A stretch of 64,000 bases of DNA, from NCBI GenBank assembly GCA_965199945.1, contig OZ241354.1, positions 3,596,001-3,660,000 on the forward strand. The letters are read 5' to 3'. The position numbers and the translations under genes are program-made. The stretch is from VXYL01 sp965199945 (GTDB lineage Bacteria > Pseudomonadota > Gammaproteobacteria > Pseudomonadales > Azotimanducaceae). Under the pieces are notes generated by a model. It saw only the letters and a program-made list of their open reading frames with translations. It did not search any database and was not told the DNA's origin. Below, piece by piece: positions 44,956 to 53,527 of the stretch; the stretch's first letter is position 1, and each line of letters begins with the position of its first letter.

Positions 44956-45420
44956 ATGCACTGCCCGTTCTGCCAAGCAGAGGACACCCGCGTGATCGAC
45001 ACGCGCCTGGTGGGCGGCGGCGAACAGGTGCGTCGCCGGCGCGAATGCCAATCCTGCGCCGAGCGCTTCACCACCTACGAGGGCGCGGAGCTGGTGATGC
45101 CCCGCGTCATCAAGAGCAACGGCGCGCGGGAACCGTTCAACGAAGACAAGCTGCGCGCCGGACTCGTGCGCGCGCTGGAGAAGCGCCCGGTGTCCGTGGA
45201 ACAGCGCGAGACCATCCTCAACCACATCCAGCACGAGCTGCGCGCCTCCGGCGAACGCGAACTGCCGTCGCGCGCCATCGGCGAAGCGGTGATGACGCAG
45301 CTCAAGAAGATCGACCAAGTCGCCTATGTACGCTTCGCCTCGGTGTACCGCGACTTCCAGGACATCAGCGAGTTCCAGGACGAGATCGCCAAGCTGAAGA
45401 CCGAGCTGAAGGAACCGTGA
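44956..45420 (+). CDS. nrdR: Transcriptional repressor NrdR
   Basis: 154 residues. Zinc ribbon CPFCQAEDTRVIDTR with the second Cys pair in CQSCAERFTTYE, then the ATP-cone domain (VIKSNGAREPFNEDKLRAGL). It senses ATP/dATP and represses ribonucleotide reductase genes. TACAAT lies about 10 bases upstream of the ATG, perhaps a promoter element. Its stop overlaps the ribD GTG (GTGA). Confidence 0.97.
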   Translation: MHCPFCQAEDTRVIDTRLVGGGEQVRRRRECQSCAERFTTYEGAELVMPRVIKSNGAREPFNEDKLRAGLVRALEKRPVSVEQRETILNHIQHELRASGERELPSRAIGEAVMTQLKKIDQVAYVRFASVYRDFQDISEFQDEIAKLKTELKEP

Positions 45421-46532
45421 TCGCCGCCGCCGATCGGCTCTTTCTGCGTCGCGCCGTGGAGTTGGCCGAACGGGGACTGTTCACCGTTGCGGAGAATCCC
45501 CGCGTCGGCTGCGTCATCGTCCGCGACGGCGCGGTGATCGGCCGCGGCTGGCACCAGCGCACCGGCGGCCCGCATGCCGAGGCCGCGGCCATCGCGGATG
45601 CCGGCGGCGATGTTCAGGGCGCGACGGCCTACGTCTCGCTGGAACCTTGTTGCCACGTTGGCCGACAGCCCCCTTGCACCGCGGCGCTGATCGAAGGCGG
45701 CGTGGCGCGCGTTGTGACGGCAATGAAGGACCCGGATCCCCGCGTTTCCGGCCGCGGCCTCGCCGCCTTGCGGAAGGCCGGCGTCGAGGTCGCCAGCGCC
45801 GAGCTGCCCGAGGCGCGTGCCGTCAACGAAGGCTTCGCGAAACGACACGCCCTCGGCCGCCCCTTCGTGCGCTTGAAGATCGCGGCGTCCCTCGACGGGC
45901 GCACCGCCATGGCGAGCGGCGAGAGCCGCTGGATCACGTCGCCCGAAGCGCGCGCCGACGTGCAGTATTGGCGCGCGCGCAGTTCCGCCGTCGTCACCGG
46001 CATCGGCACCGTGCGCAGCGACGATCCGCTGCTCAACGTGCGCGACCAACGATTCGCCGACGACGCCGGCATTCGCCAGCCTATCGTCGCCGTGGCGGAC
46101 AGCTCGGCGGCGACGCCGCCCGGCGCGAAGCTCTTCACCGGCGGCGGCGCGGTGTTGATCTTCGCCGCCGAGGACGCGCTGCGGAAGCATCGACACGACG
46201 GGCATTGCCGTCCGAATGCCGAACTGGTGCCAACGACTGGCGCAAGGGTGGACCTGCCGGCCATGTTGGCGCACTTGGCCGAGCGCGGCTGCAACGAAGT
46301 GCTCGTGGAGGCAGGCGCGACCTTGGCCGGCGCCTTCATCCGCCAGCGGCTGTGGGACGAAGCGCTCGTCTATCTGGCCCCGAAGCTGCTCGGCGACGAT
46401 GCTCGCCCCATGGCGCACCTTGCCCTCGGACGCCTCGGCGAGGCGACGACCGCGACGATTTGCGACGTCGCGCGCCTTGGCGAGGACATCCGCGTGCGTC
46501 TGCGACCGGTTCCGGCCAGTGGACAGCGCTAA
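45417..46532 (+). CDS. ribD: Bifunctional riboflavin deaminase/reductase RibD
   Basis: 371 residues from the GTG at 45417. N-terminal deaminase with zinc site PHAEAAAI and PCCHVGRQPPC; C-terminal reductase with VRLKIAASLDGRTAMASG and GCNEVLVEAG. It carries out steps two and three from GTP to riboflavin. The genes usually next in this cluster (ribE, ribBA, ribH) are absent; nusB follows with a 14-base overlap. Confidence 0.95.
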   Translation: MIAAADRLFLRRAVELAERGLFTVAENPRVGCVIVRDGAVIGRGWHQRTGGPHAEAAAIADAGGDVQGATAYVSLEPCCHVGRQPPCTAALIEGGVARVVTAMKDPDPRVSGRGLAALRKAGVEVASAELPEARAVNEGFAKRHALGRPFVRLKIAASLDGRTAMASGESRWITSPEARADVQYWRARSSAVVTGIGTVRSDDPLLNVRDQRFADDAGIRQPIVAVADSSAATPPGAKLFTGGGAVLIFAAEDALRKHRHDGHCRPNAELVPTTGARVDLPAMLAHLAERGCNEVLVEAGATLAGAFIRQRLWDEALVYLAPKLLGDDARPMAHLALGRLGEATTATICDVARLGEDIRVRLRPVPASGQR

Positions 46533-46953
46533 AGCCAACCCCCGAGCCCGCCGACGCGCCCGGCGCGCCCTGCTGCAAGCCCTTTACGCCTGGCAGTTCA
46601 CGCGCGCCGAGGCAGGGGACTTGGAGCAGCAGTTCGCCGAGGACAACGCGCTGGCCGACAGCGGCTTCTTCACCGCCTGCTTGCATGGCGTGCTTGATTC
46701 GACCGACGAACTTGATGCGTTGTTCGCGCCCTATCTGGACCGCGACGTGACGGCCCTGGATCATGTCGAAAGAGCCGTGCTGCGGGCCGGAACCTTCGAG
46801 TTGAACGCGCGCCCTGACGTGCCGGTGCGGGTTGCGATCAACGAATGGGTCGAACTCGCCAAGCAGTTCGGGGCGGAACAGAGCTTTCGCTACGTCAACG
46901 GCGTTCTGGACCGCGTTGCCCACGACCTGCGCGCCGTCGAGCTGGCACAGTGA
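46519..46953 (+). CDS. nusB: Transcription antitermination factor NusB
   Basis: 144 residues from the GTG at 46519, which overlaps the end of ribD. ARRRARRALLQALYAWQF is the NusB start, and VRVAINEWVELAKQFG with FRYVNGVLDRVA is the conserved C-terminal part. It binds boxA RNA with NusE during rRNA transcription. Its TGA overlaps the thiL GTG. Confidence 0.93.
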   Translation: MDSAKANPRARRRARRALLQALYAWQFTRAEAGDLEQQFAEDNALADSGFFTACLHGVLDSTDELDALFAPYLDRDVTALDHVERAVLRAGTFELNARPDVPVRVAINEWVELAKQFGAEQSFRYVNGVLDRVAHDLRAVELAQ

Positions 46954-47903
46954 CGGACGGCGAGTTCGGCTTGATCGGCCACATCGTCGACGTGCTGGAC
47001 GATGCCGCGCGCGGCCCCGACGTCGCCGTCGGCCCAGGCGACGATGCGGCCGTGCTCTGCGTGCCGGCCGGCCGGCAGCTCGTCGTCTCTACCGACACGC
47101 TCGTCGCCGGCCGGCACTATCCAGAAGGGGCGGCGCCGGACCTCGTCGGCTACCGCAGCGTGGCCGCAGCCGTCTCCGACCTCGCCGCGATGGGCGCAGA
47201 CCCGGCGTGGGCCACGGTCTCCCTGACCGTGCCCAAACTCGCGCCCAGCAGCGCCAAGCAATTCGCCACCGGCTTCGGCAAGGCCGCACGGCAATTCGGA
47301 ATCAAGATCGTCGGCGGCAACTTGGCAAGAGGCCCGCAGAGCGTGACCGTGACGGTGCATGGCCATGTGCCAGCGAGCACGGCGTTGACGCGCAGCCGCG
47401 CCCAAGCCGGCGACCGCATCTACGTGACCGGCGAGCTCGGCGGCGCGGCCTTGGCGCTTGAGGACATGCCACGCCTGCGCAACTGCACCCGAGCGGACTT
47501 GCGCGAAGATTCGCCGCTGTGCCGCTACTGGCGCCCAACCCCGCGCCTCGCCTTCGGCGTCGGACTGCGCTCGCTGGCAACGGCGGCGATCGACATTTCG
47601 GACGGCTTCGCCGCGGACCTCGCGCACTTGTGCAAGGCGAGCGCGGTGCGTTGCGAAATCGACCTGGAACGCCTGCCGACGTTCGCGGGATGCGACCCGC
47701 GCCAAGCGGCGTCCGCCGGCGACGACTACGAGCTGGCGTTCACGGCGCCGCCACGAGTACACGAAAAGGTCCTAGCGCTAGCCGAACAGAGCGGCGTCGC
47801 GGCGACGAACGTCGGCGTCATGCTCGACGGGGCGCCGTTCACACCCGCTTGGTCTCTCAAGGGCCAGCCGATCCGCCTGCCGGCGGGATTCCGGCACTTC
47901 TAG
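46950..47903 (+). CDS. thiL: Thiamine-monophosphate kinase
   Basis: 317 residues from the GTG at 46950 (GTGA overlap with nusB). Motifs: VGPGDDAAVL (Mg/ATP loop), VVSTDTLVAGRHYP, VGYRSVAAAVSDLAAMGADP, IDISDGFAADLAH, and SAGDDYELAF. It phosphorylates thiamine monophosphate to the active diphosphate. Last gene of the plus-strand run; its 3' end overlaps yacG by 4 bases on the opposite strand. Confidence 0.95.
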   Translation: MTDGEFGLIGHIVDVLDDAARGPDVAVGPGDDAAVLCVPAGRQLVVSTDTLVAGRHYPEGAAPDLVGYRSVAAAVSDLAAMGADPAWATVSLTVPKLAPSSAKQFATGFGKAARQFGIKIVGGNLARGPQSVTVTVHGHVPASTALTRSRAQAGDRIYVTGELGGAALALEDMPRLRNCTRADLREDSPLCRYWRPTPRLAFGVGLRSLATAAIDISDGFAADLAHLCKASAVRCEIDLERLPTFAGCDPRQAASAGDDYELAFTAPPRVHEKVLALAEQSGVAATNVGVMLDGAPFTPAWSLKGQPIRLPAGFRHF

Positions 47904-48106
47904 GTCAAGCGGTCCACGTCGTCGATGTCGTCCGAGGACACGTCCTCGAGGCGTTCGCCGGGGATGCGGTAGGTCTCGCTGGCCCAGCCGCCGAAGTCGA
48001 TCATGCGGCACCGCTCGGAACAGAACGGGCGGTACTTGTTCGTCGGCGTCAGCTGCACCGGCTTGCGGCAGGTCGGGCAGGACAGGATGCGCGTCGGCTC
48101 GTTCAC
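47900..48106 (-). CDS. yacG: DNA gyrase inhibitor YacG
   Basis: 68 residues from the GTG at 48106. Four zinc cysteines are present, in LSCPTCRKPV and PFCSERCRMIDFGGW, and the last is followed by the conserved ETYRIPGE. YacG binds gyrase and blocks its action. The C-terminus is acidic (DVSSDDIDDVDRL). The agrE gene lies 41 bases upstream on the same strand. Confidence 0.88.
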   Translation of the reverse strand: MNEPTRILSCPTCRKPVQLTPTNKYRPFCSERCRMIDFGGWASETYRIPGERLEDVSSDDIDDVDRLT

Positions 48107-48147
48107 GTTCAGGCTCGCTGGCGAAGAGGGCACGAAGCGTAACGCCC

Positions 48148-50247
48148 TCAGCCCCGCAGCCGCGACGTCAACGTGCCGAGGAACAAGCCGACGTCCGTGA
48201 CGATGCCGGTGGATTCCACGCTGCCGCGGTCGGCGAGCTTCGTCACGACCGCGGGATTGATGTCGACGCAGACCAGCCGCACGCCGGCTGGCGTCATGTT
48301 GCCGACGCCGATGGCGTGCAGCATCGTCGCCAGCATGAGGATCAAGTCGGCGCCGTCGATCTGCTCCGCGTAGGCTGCTTGCGCGGCGAGCAGGTCCATC
48401 TCGGTGTCCGGCAGCGGCCCGTCGTCGCGGATGGAGCCGGCGAGCACATAGGGGATGCCGGCGCGGACGCATTCGGCCATGACGCCGCCGCCCACGATGC
48501 CTTGGCGCACCGCCTCGGCAATCGAGCCAGCGCCGCGAATGCGATTGATGGTGCGCAGGTGGTGCCGATGGCCGCCGCGAACGCCAGTGCCGCGCCGCAG
48601 ATCGACGCCCAGCGAAGTGCCGAACAGATTGGCCTCCATGTCGTGAACCGGCAGCGCGTTGCCGGTGAGCAGCGCCTGCACGTAGCCGTTGCGCACCAGT
48701 TCCGCCAAGTGCGGGCCGCCGCCGGTGTGGACGACGACCGGGCCGGCCACCACCACGATGCGCCCCTGGCGGGCGCGAATGCGGCGCATTTCAAGCGCCA
48801 GCTCTTCGATCTGCGATTCCACGCGCCGCTCGCTGGTCACGGCCGACGACATGAACGCGAACTCTTCCTTGTGCCCGCGCTCGTGAACCACGCCGACGCG
48901 CACGCCGCCCTCCATCCGCACCACCTTGTCGCCAACCTTCAAGTCCCGCGGCAATGCGCAACGGGCTTGCGGCGGATGCGTGTCGTCCTCGACGACGATG
49001 GCCGCGTCCATGCGTTGGCGCATGACGCGCACCCACTCCCCGCGCACGCGCACGTCGGTGGGATAGATCGTGGAACAGCAGAAGTCCTCCGGCGCCACGC
49101 CGCCGCGTTCCACGATCCCCAGCGCCGCATCGCCGCCGTCGTCCGCCACTGCGATGCGCGTCTCGCTTCCGAAAGCAGCAAGCCGCTTCAATTGTGCTTG
49201 GATGTCCACCAGCGTCGCCTCGTCCGGCGCCGATACCCGCAGCCGCGCGCGGCTGGTCTGATCGGCGCGCTCGCCGCCGTGGAGACGTTCGATGCGGATT
49301 GCGCCGCCGCCCACTTCCACGGCATCGAAGGCGCGGTTGAGGATGCCGCGGCTGAGGAGGTGGCCCTCGAGTTCCAACGTCTCGGCGCGCACGGGCGACG
49401 GCGACGGCGCGTTTCCCGCCGTCCCCGCCCCTGCTTCTTGATCCAGCAGCAGCGTCAGGCACTTGGCGGCGCCGCCGGCCTTGACGAACTCGTCGAGCGG
49501 CGTCTCCACCACGTCGTAGCCCCATCGTTCCAAGGCGCGGCGCAGCTCGCTCGATGCGCGGCTAAGCACCAGCGTGCGATCGATGCGGACGACGTTGCAG
49601 GCGAAGGCGCAGGCGTCTTCCGCAGTCACTTCGATGCGCTGCTCGGGTGCGACGAGGGATGCCAACAGCCGACGCGAGCGCTCGTCGAAGGCCGGCGGGT
49701 AGTAGACGAGACGGCCTTCCGGCAGCGGCGCCAGGCAGGTGTCCAAGTGATAGAAGCGCGCATCCGTCAGGCGCAGCGACGCCACCTGCACCCCCAGACG
49801 TTCGGCGAGCGCGCGGTGCGACTCCAAGCCGCTGCGCACGCCGTAGCCGGCGCAAAGCAGCGAGTCCTCCCCGCGCTGCCACCACAGTGCGTCTCCCTCT
49901 CCTTCGAACGCGACCTCGTCGTCGATGTCCACGACATCAAGGCCAGCATCCGTCGCCCACGCGCGATAGTGCGCCGCCTCGGGCGATCGCTGGAAGACGC
50001 TGAAGTTCGCCGGCACGAACGCGCCGTCGAACGCGAAGCCGCCGTTGGCCGCGAAGCACATGTCCGGCAAGCCAGGCTGCGGCTCAATCACGGCGACCTC
50101 GCACAGCCCACCCAGGATGCCCGCCAGCTTCTCCCACTGCCGCCGCGCCAACCGCGCCGAAGCCGCGCCGACATTGCCCCGCATCCACGGGTTGATGACG
50201 TATTCGACGCCGAAGTGGGTTGGTGGACAGAGCAGAACCTTGGTCAT
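48148..50247 (-). CDS. Bifunctional arginine dihydrolase / ornithine cyclodeaminase (AgrE/ArgZ type)
   Basis: 699 residues from the ATG at 50247. The N-terminal ~285 residues form a guanidine-modifying domain with catalytic candidates Asn68 (MCFAANGGFAFDG), His167 (FYHLDTCLAPLP) and Cys263 (GGAAKCLTLLL). The C-terminal ~400 residues match the LOR/SDH-type ornithine cyclodeaminase domain, with VVVHTGGGPHLAELVRNGY and GSIRDDGPLPDTE. Together they turn arginine into ornithine, CO2 and ammonia, then into proline. The architecture and length match cyanobacterial AgrE (about 700 residues). Ammonia and proline supply from arginine is the likely purpose. Divergent from a methyltransferase. Confidence 0.88.
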   Translation of the reverse strand: MTKVLLCPPTHFGVEYVINPWMRGNVGAASARLARRQWEKLAGILGGLCEVAVIEPQPGLPDMCFAANGGFAFDGAFVPANFSVFQRSPEAAHYRAWATDAGLDVVDIDDEVAFEGEGDALWWQRGEDSLLCAGYGVRSGLESHRALAERLGVQVASLRLTDARFYHLDTCLAPLPEGRLVYYPPAFDERSRRLLASLVAPEQRIEVTAEDACAFACNVVRIDRTLVLSRASSELRRALERWGYDVVETPLDEFVKAGGAAKCLTLLLDQEAGAGTAGNAPSPSPVRAETLELEGHLLSRGILNRAFDAVEVGGGAIRIERLHGGERADQTSRARLRVSAPDEATLVDIQAQLKRLAAFGSETRIAVADDGGDAALGIVERGGVAPEDFCCSTIYPTDVRVRGEWVRVMRQRMDAAIVVEDDTHPPQARCALPRDLKVGDKVVRMEGGVRVGVVHERGHKEEFAFMSSAVTSERRVESQIEELALEMRRIRARQGRIVVVAGPVVVHTGGGPHLAELVRNGYVQALLTGNALPVHDMEANLFGTSLGVDLRRGTGVRGGHRHHLRTINRIRGAGSIAEAVRQGIVGGGVMAECVRAGIPYVLAGSIRDDGPLPDTEMDLLAAQAAYAEQIDGADLILMLATMLHAIGVGNMTPAGVRLVCVDINPAVVTKLADRGSVESTGIVTDVGLFLGTLTSRLRG

Positions 50248-50309
50248 CGCACGCTCCGCATTGGATGGTCGTGACTTCAATCGGCGGCGTGAACCAGCTT
50301 AACGAAGAC

Positions 50310-50324
50310 GGGCCTAACAGGCCC
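50310..50324. repeat. Perfect inverted repeat between agrE and the methyltransferase
   Basis: GGGCCT-AAC-AGGCCC, about 60 bases upstream of agrE. No U-run follows on either strand, so it is more likely an operator than a terminator. Confidence 0.5.
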
Positions 50325-50435
50325 AACCATGCGCCATGCTTCATCAAGACACGAACTTCGAGCGCACGAAAGGGCGGGCGAAAGCGCACGGCCATCCCTC
50401 TATCCGGCCTACCGGCGGGGACGTACGATGAACGG

Positions 50436-51050
50436 ATGATGGCTGGGTTCCCAAGACGGTTCTTCGAGCGGCAGGACGAGTCGCCCGATGCGCTGTTCTA
50501 TGAGCAACCGCGTTTCGTCACTCACATTGACGACTCGACGATCGCCGCGCTCACGGCCTTCTACAGCGAATTCCTGCCGCCGCAGAGCAGGGTGCTGGAC
50601 TTGATGTCGTCTTGGGTCTCGCACCTGCCGGCGACGCGCTATTCGCATGTGGAGGGCCTGGGCTTGAACGCCGCGGAACTTGCAGCCAACAAGCGCCTCG
50701 ACGCCTACACGGTTCACGACCTCAACGAGAGTCCGCGCCTGCCCTATGCAGACGGGCAATTCGACCGCGCCGTAGTCGCCGTCTCCGTGCAGTATCTGGT
50801 GCGTCCCGTCGAAGTGTTTTCGGACCTGCGCCGCGTACTCGCACCGGCGGGGCAGGCGGCCCTCGCCATCTCGCATCGCTGCTTCCCCACCAAGGCCGTT
50901 CTTGCATTCCGGGCTCTTTCGCCCAGCGACCGAGTACGTCTGGCGAGTGCCTATCTGGAGCTCGCCGGCTTCGTTGACATCGCGAGCGCGGATCGTTCAC
51001 CACGGCACGGCGATCCGCTCTGGATAGTCACTGGGGCCAAGCAGCGCTAG
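50436..51050 (+). CDS. Class I SAM-dependent methyltransferase
   Basis: 204 residues from the ATG at 50436; a second ATG lies at once after it. FYEQPRFVTHIDDSTIAALT opens the protein; the AdoMet loop is RVLDLMSSWVSHLP (Gly residues are replaced by Ser/Trp compared with the usual GxGxG), and FDRAVVAVSVQYLVRP is motif II-like. Seen widely as an unnamed methyltransferase. Substrate unknown. It stands alone before the F420 cluster, separated by about 100 bases. Confidence 0.75.
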   Translation: MMAGFPRRFFERQDESPDALFYEQPRFVTHIDDSTIAALTAFYSEFLPPQSRVLDLMSSWVSHLPATRYSHVEGLGLNAAELAANKRLDAYTVHDLNESPRLPYADGQFDRAVVAVSVQYLVRPVEVFSDLRRVLAPAGQAALAISHRCFPTKAVLAFRALSPSDRVRLASAYLELAGFVDIASADRSPRHGDPLWIVTGAKQR

Positions 51051-51117
51051 GAACATCCGTCGCAGCCGGCGGCCGAGGGCAGGGCAACGCACTGCGCTTA
51101 GCCGTGGCTGCCATGGA

Positions 51118-51123
51118 TATAAT
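51118..51123 (+). promoter_or_regulatory. Probable -10 box for the F420 gene cluster
   Basis: A perfect TATAAT 33 bases before the npdG GTG; the -35 region is weak (TTAGCC too close, or CGCTTA at 17 bases). Confidence 0.45.
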
Positions 51124-51155
51124 CGTGCGCTTCGCAAAACAAGGGTGGGGGCGCA

Positions 51156-51818
51156 GTGGCGAAGCTGGAAACCATCGCGATTCTCGGCGGCACGGGCGAC
51201 TTGGGCACGGGCTTGGCGATCCGCTGGGCGAAGGCCGGGCATCGCATCGTCATCGGCTCGCGCACGTTGGAAAAGGCGCGCAAGGCGGTCGCGGACCTGC
51301 AACGGATCAGCCCGCAGACGCCTGCCGATGCGATGGTGAACCCGGATGCGGCGGCAGCGGGGGACGTCGTCGTGCTCACGGTGCCGGCGGCGCATCAGAT
51401 CTCCACCTTGGAGACGGTCCGCGACGGCTTGAGCGGCAAGATCCTCATCGACGTCACCGTGCCGCTGGCGCCGCCACGGGTGGGCACGGTGCAGCTGCCC
51501 GACGTCGGCAGCGCCGGCAAGCGCGCCCAGGACTTTCTCGGCGGCCGGGTGAAGGTCGTGACCGCATTCCAGAACGTCGCCGCGCACCTCTTGAAGGAAG
51601 ACGTGGTCATCGAGTGCGACGTGCTCGTGTGCGGCGACAAGCGCTCCGCTCGGCAAGCCGTGATCGGCCTAGCGGAGGAGGCCGGCATGCGCGCCTGGCA
51701 CGCCGGCCCCATCGAGAACTCGGCCGCCGCCGAAGCGCTCACCAGCGTGCTCATCCAGATCAACCGCCGCCACGACATTTCCCACTCCGGCATCAAGATC
51801 GTCGGACAGTCGCACTAA
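51156..51818 (+). CDS. npdG: F420:NADP oxidoreductase-like (NpdG)
   Basis: 220 residues from a GTG at 51156. The NADP-binding start reads ILGGTGDLGTGLAIRWAKAG followed by GSRTLEKA, and DVVVLTVPAAHQ marks the next strand. The C-terminal half has NVAAHLL and IENSAAAEALTSVLIQINRR, as in the F420-dependent NADP reductase family. It moves hydride between NADPH and F420. First gene of a tight F420 cluster, which supports the call over other Rossmann reductases. Confidence 0.85.
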   Translation: MAKLETIAILGGTGDLGTGLAIRWAKAGHRIVIGSRTLEKARKAVADLQRISPQTPADAMVNPDAAAAGDVVVLTVPAAHQISTLETVRDGLSGKILIDVTVPLAPPRVGTVQLPDVGSAGKRAQDFLGGRVKVVTAFQNVAAHLLKEDVVIECDVLVCGDKRSARQAVIGLAEEAGMRAWHAGPIENSAAAEALTSVLIQINRRHDISHSGIKIVGQSH

Positions 51819-51845
51819 GCGATCCTTCGCGGAATCGCGCCGCTC

Positions 51846-52610
51846 ATGGTCGGTTTCCACGTCGCGCCGCTGTCCGGCATCAAGCTGGTGGAGGCCGGCG
51901 ACGATCTGCCGGCCATCCTGTGCGAGGCCCTTGCGGCCAACGATCTGGCCTTGCAGGACGGCGACATCCTGGCAGTGGCGCAGAAGATCGTCTCCAAATC
52001 CGAAGGACGGCAAGTGGCGCTGGTCGGCGTCGTGCCATCCGCCGAAGCGCGCGAGCTCGCGGCGCAGACCGAGAAGGACCCGCGTCTCGTGCAGTTGATC
52101 CTCGACGAGTCCAGTGCCGTCGTGCGCATGAAGCCGGGCGTGCTGATCGTGCGGCACAAGCTGGGGCTGGTGGGCGCCCATGCCGGCGTGGACCAGTCCA
52201 ACATCGACCACGGCGACGACGCCGAAGCGCTGCTGCTGCCGAAGGACCCGGACGCCAGCGCCTCGCGCATCCGCCGGGCGTTGCTTGCCGCCACAGGAAC
52301 GTCCGTGGGCGTGTTGATCGTCGACAGCGCGAATCGCCCTTGGCGTCTCGGCACGGTCGGCATCGCCATCGGCGCGGCCGGCCTGGACGTGCTCGACGAT
52401 CGGCGCGGCGGCGCCGACATCTACGGCCGCGAGCTCAAGGTCACCCTCGTCAACCGCGCCGACAGCATCGCCGCCGCCGCCACGCTGGCGATGGGCGAAA
52501 CCACGGAACGCACGCCGGCCGCCCTCGTGCGCGGCCTGCCAAAGGCCGAGCATCCATCCCAACGCGCCGCGCACATCGTCCGCCCCCTAGAAGAAGACCT
52601 GTTCCGATGA
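51846..52610 (+). CDS. cofE: Coenzyme F420-0:L-glutamate ligase
   Basis: 254 residues. ILAVAQKIVSKSEGR is the diagnostic start region, then GVLIVRHKLGLVGAHAGVDQSN and VGVLIVDSANRPWRLGTVGIAIGAAG. It adds glutamate to F420-0. Single-domain, without the FMN-binding half of actinobacterial FbiB. Its TGA overlaps the cofD ATG (ATGA). Confidence 0.92.
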   Translation: MVGFHVAPLSGIKLVEAGDDLPAILCEALAANDLALQDGDILAVAQKIVSKSEGRQVALVGVVPSAEARELAAQTEKDPRLVQLILDESSAVVRMKPGVLIVRHKLGLVGAHAGVDQSNIDHGDDAEALLLPKDPDASASRIRRALLAATGTSVGVLIVDSANRPWRLGTVGIAIGAAGLDVLDDRRGGADIYGRELKVTLVNRADSIAAAATLAMGETTERTPAALVRGLPKAEHPSQRAAHIVRPLEEDLFR

Positions 52611-53527
52611 CCGTGCTGGCGCTCACCGGCGGCGTTGGCGGCGCCAAGCTGGCGCTTGGCCTGGCCAAGCTGCTGCCGCCCGCCGAGGTGGCCTTCGTCG
52701 TCAACACCGGCGACGACTTCGAGCACTTGGGTCTGCACATTTCGCCGGACGTGGACACGCTCACCTACACCTTGGCCGGGCTGGCCGATCCGGGCAACGG
52801 CTGGGGGCGGCGGGACGAAAGCTGGCGGATGCTCGAGGCACTTGGCGCGCTCGGCGGCGAGACCTGGTTTCGGCTCGGCGACAAGGACCTGGCGCTGCAT
52901 CTGCGCCGGCGCGCCCTGCTCGACGAAGGCCACAGCTTGAATGCAGCCACGGCATCCATCGCCGCCAGCCTCGGCGTCGAACACGCCATCCTGCCGATGT
53001 CCGACGATCCGGTGCGCACGCGCATCCGCACGGACGATGGAACGCTCGCCTTCCAGCACTACTTCGTGCGCGACCGCTGCCAGCCCATCGCGTGCGGCTT
53101 CGAGTTCGCCGGCGCGGCGACGGCGCACCTCAACCCCGCGATTCCCTTCGACGACGTGCGCTTGGTCGTCGTCTGCCCGTCCAATCCATTCGTTTCCGTG
53201 GACCCGATCCTCGCCGTGCCCGGCATGGTGGATGCGCTCAAGTGTACGGGCGCCCCGGTGGTTGCGGTCTCGCCCATCGTCGGCGGGGCGGCCATCAAAG
53301 GGCCCACCGCGAAGATGATGCGCGAGCTCGGCGTGCCGGCCACGACGCTGCAGGTCGCCAAGCACTACCGCGAATTGGCCACGCACTTCGTGATCGACGA
53401 CGTGGATGCGGATGCCCAGTGCGCCGTGGCGGGTCTCGGCCTTGAGACCGTGGTGGCGCAGACCGTCATGCGGTCGCTGGAGGATCGCGTTCGGCTGGCG
53501 CGCACCGTGCTGGCGTTCTCGCCGTGA
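52607..53527 (+). CDS. cofD: 2-phospho-L-lactate (or 3-phosphoglycerate) transferase CofD
   Basis: 306 residues. ALTGGVGGAKLALGLAKLLP at the start is the CofD signature, with VVNTGDDFEHLGLHISPDVD next, as well as PSNPFVSVDPILAV and SPIVGGAAIKGPTAKMM. It joins the phospho-acid moiety to the deazaflavin Fo. Overlaps cofE before and cofC after by 4 bases each. Confidence 0.95.
   Translation: MTVLALTGGVGGAKLALGLAKLLPPAEVAFVVNTGDDFEHLGLHISPDVDTLTYTLAGLADPGNGWGRRDESWRMLEALGALGGETWFRLGDKDLALHLRRRALLDEGHSLNAATASIAASLGVEHAILPMSDDPVRTRIRTDDGTLAFQHYFVRDRCQPIACGFEFAGAATAHLNPAIPFDDVRLVVVCPSNPFVSVDPILAVPGMVDALKCTGAPVVAVSPIVGGAAIKGPTAKMMRELGVPATTLQVAKHYRELATHFVIDDVDADAQCAVAGLGLETVVAQTVMRSLEDRVRLARTVLAFSP

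Noticed and set aside
43494..45074. A 526-codon minus-strand open frame opposite radA and nrdR
   Set aside because: Antisense shadow; radA and nrdR have complete diagnostic motifs on the plus strand.
50310..50324. GGGCCT-AAC-AGGCCC hairpin as a terminator
   Set aside because: No T-run on either strand and it lies between divergent genes, so a terminator role is not supported; listed only as an inverted repeat.
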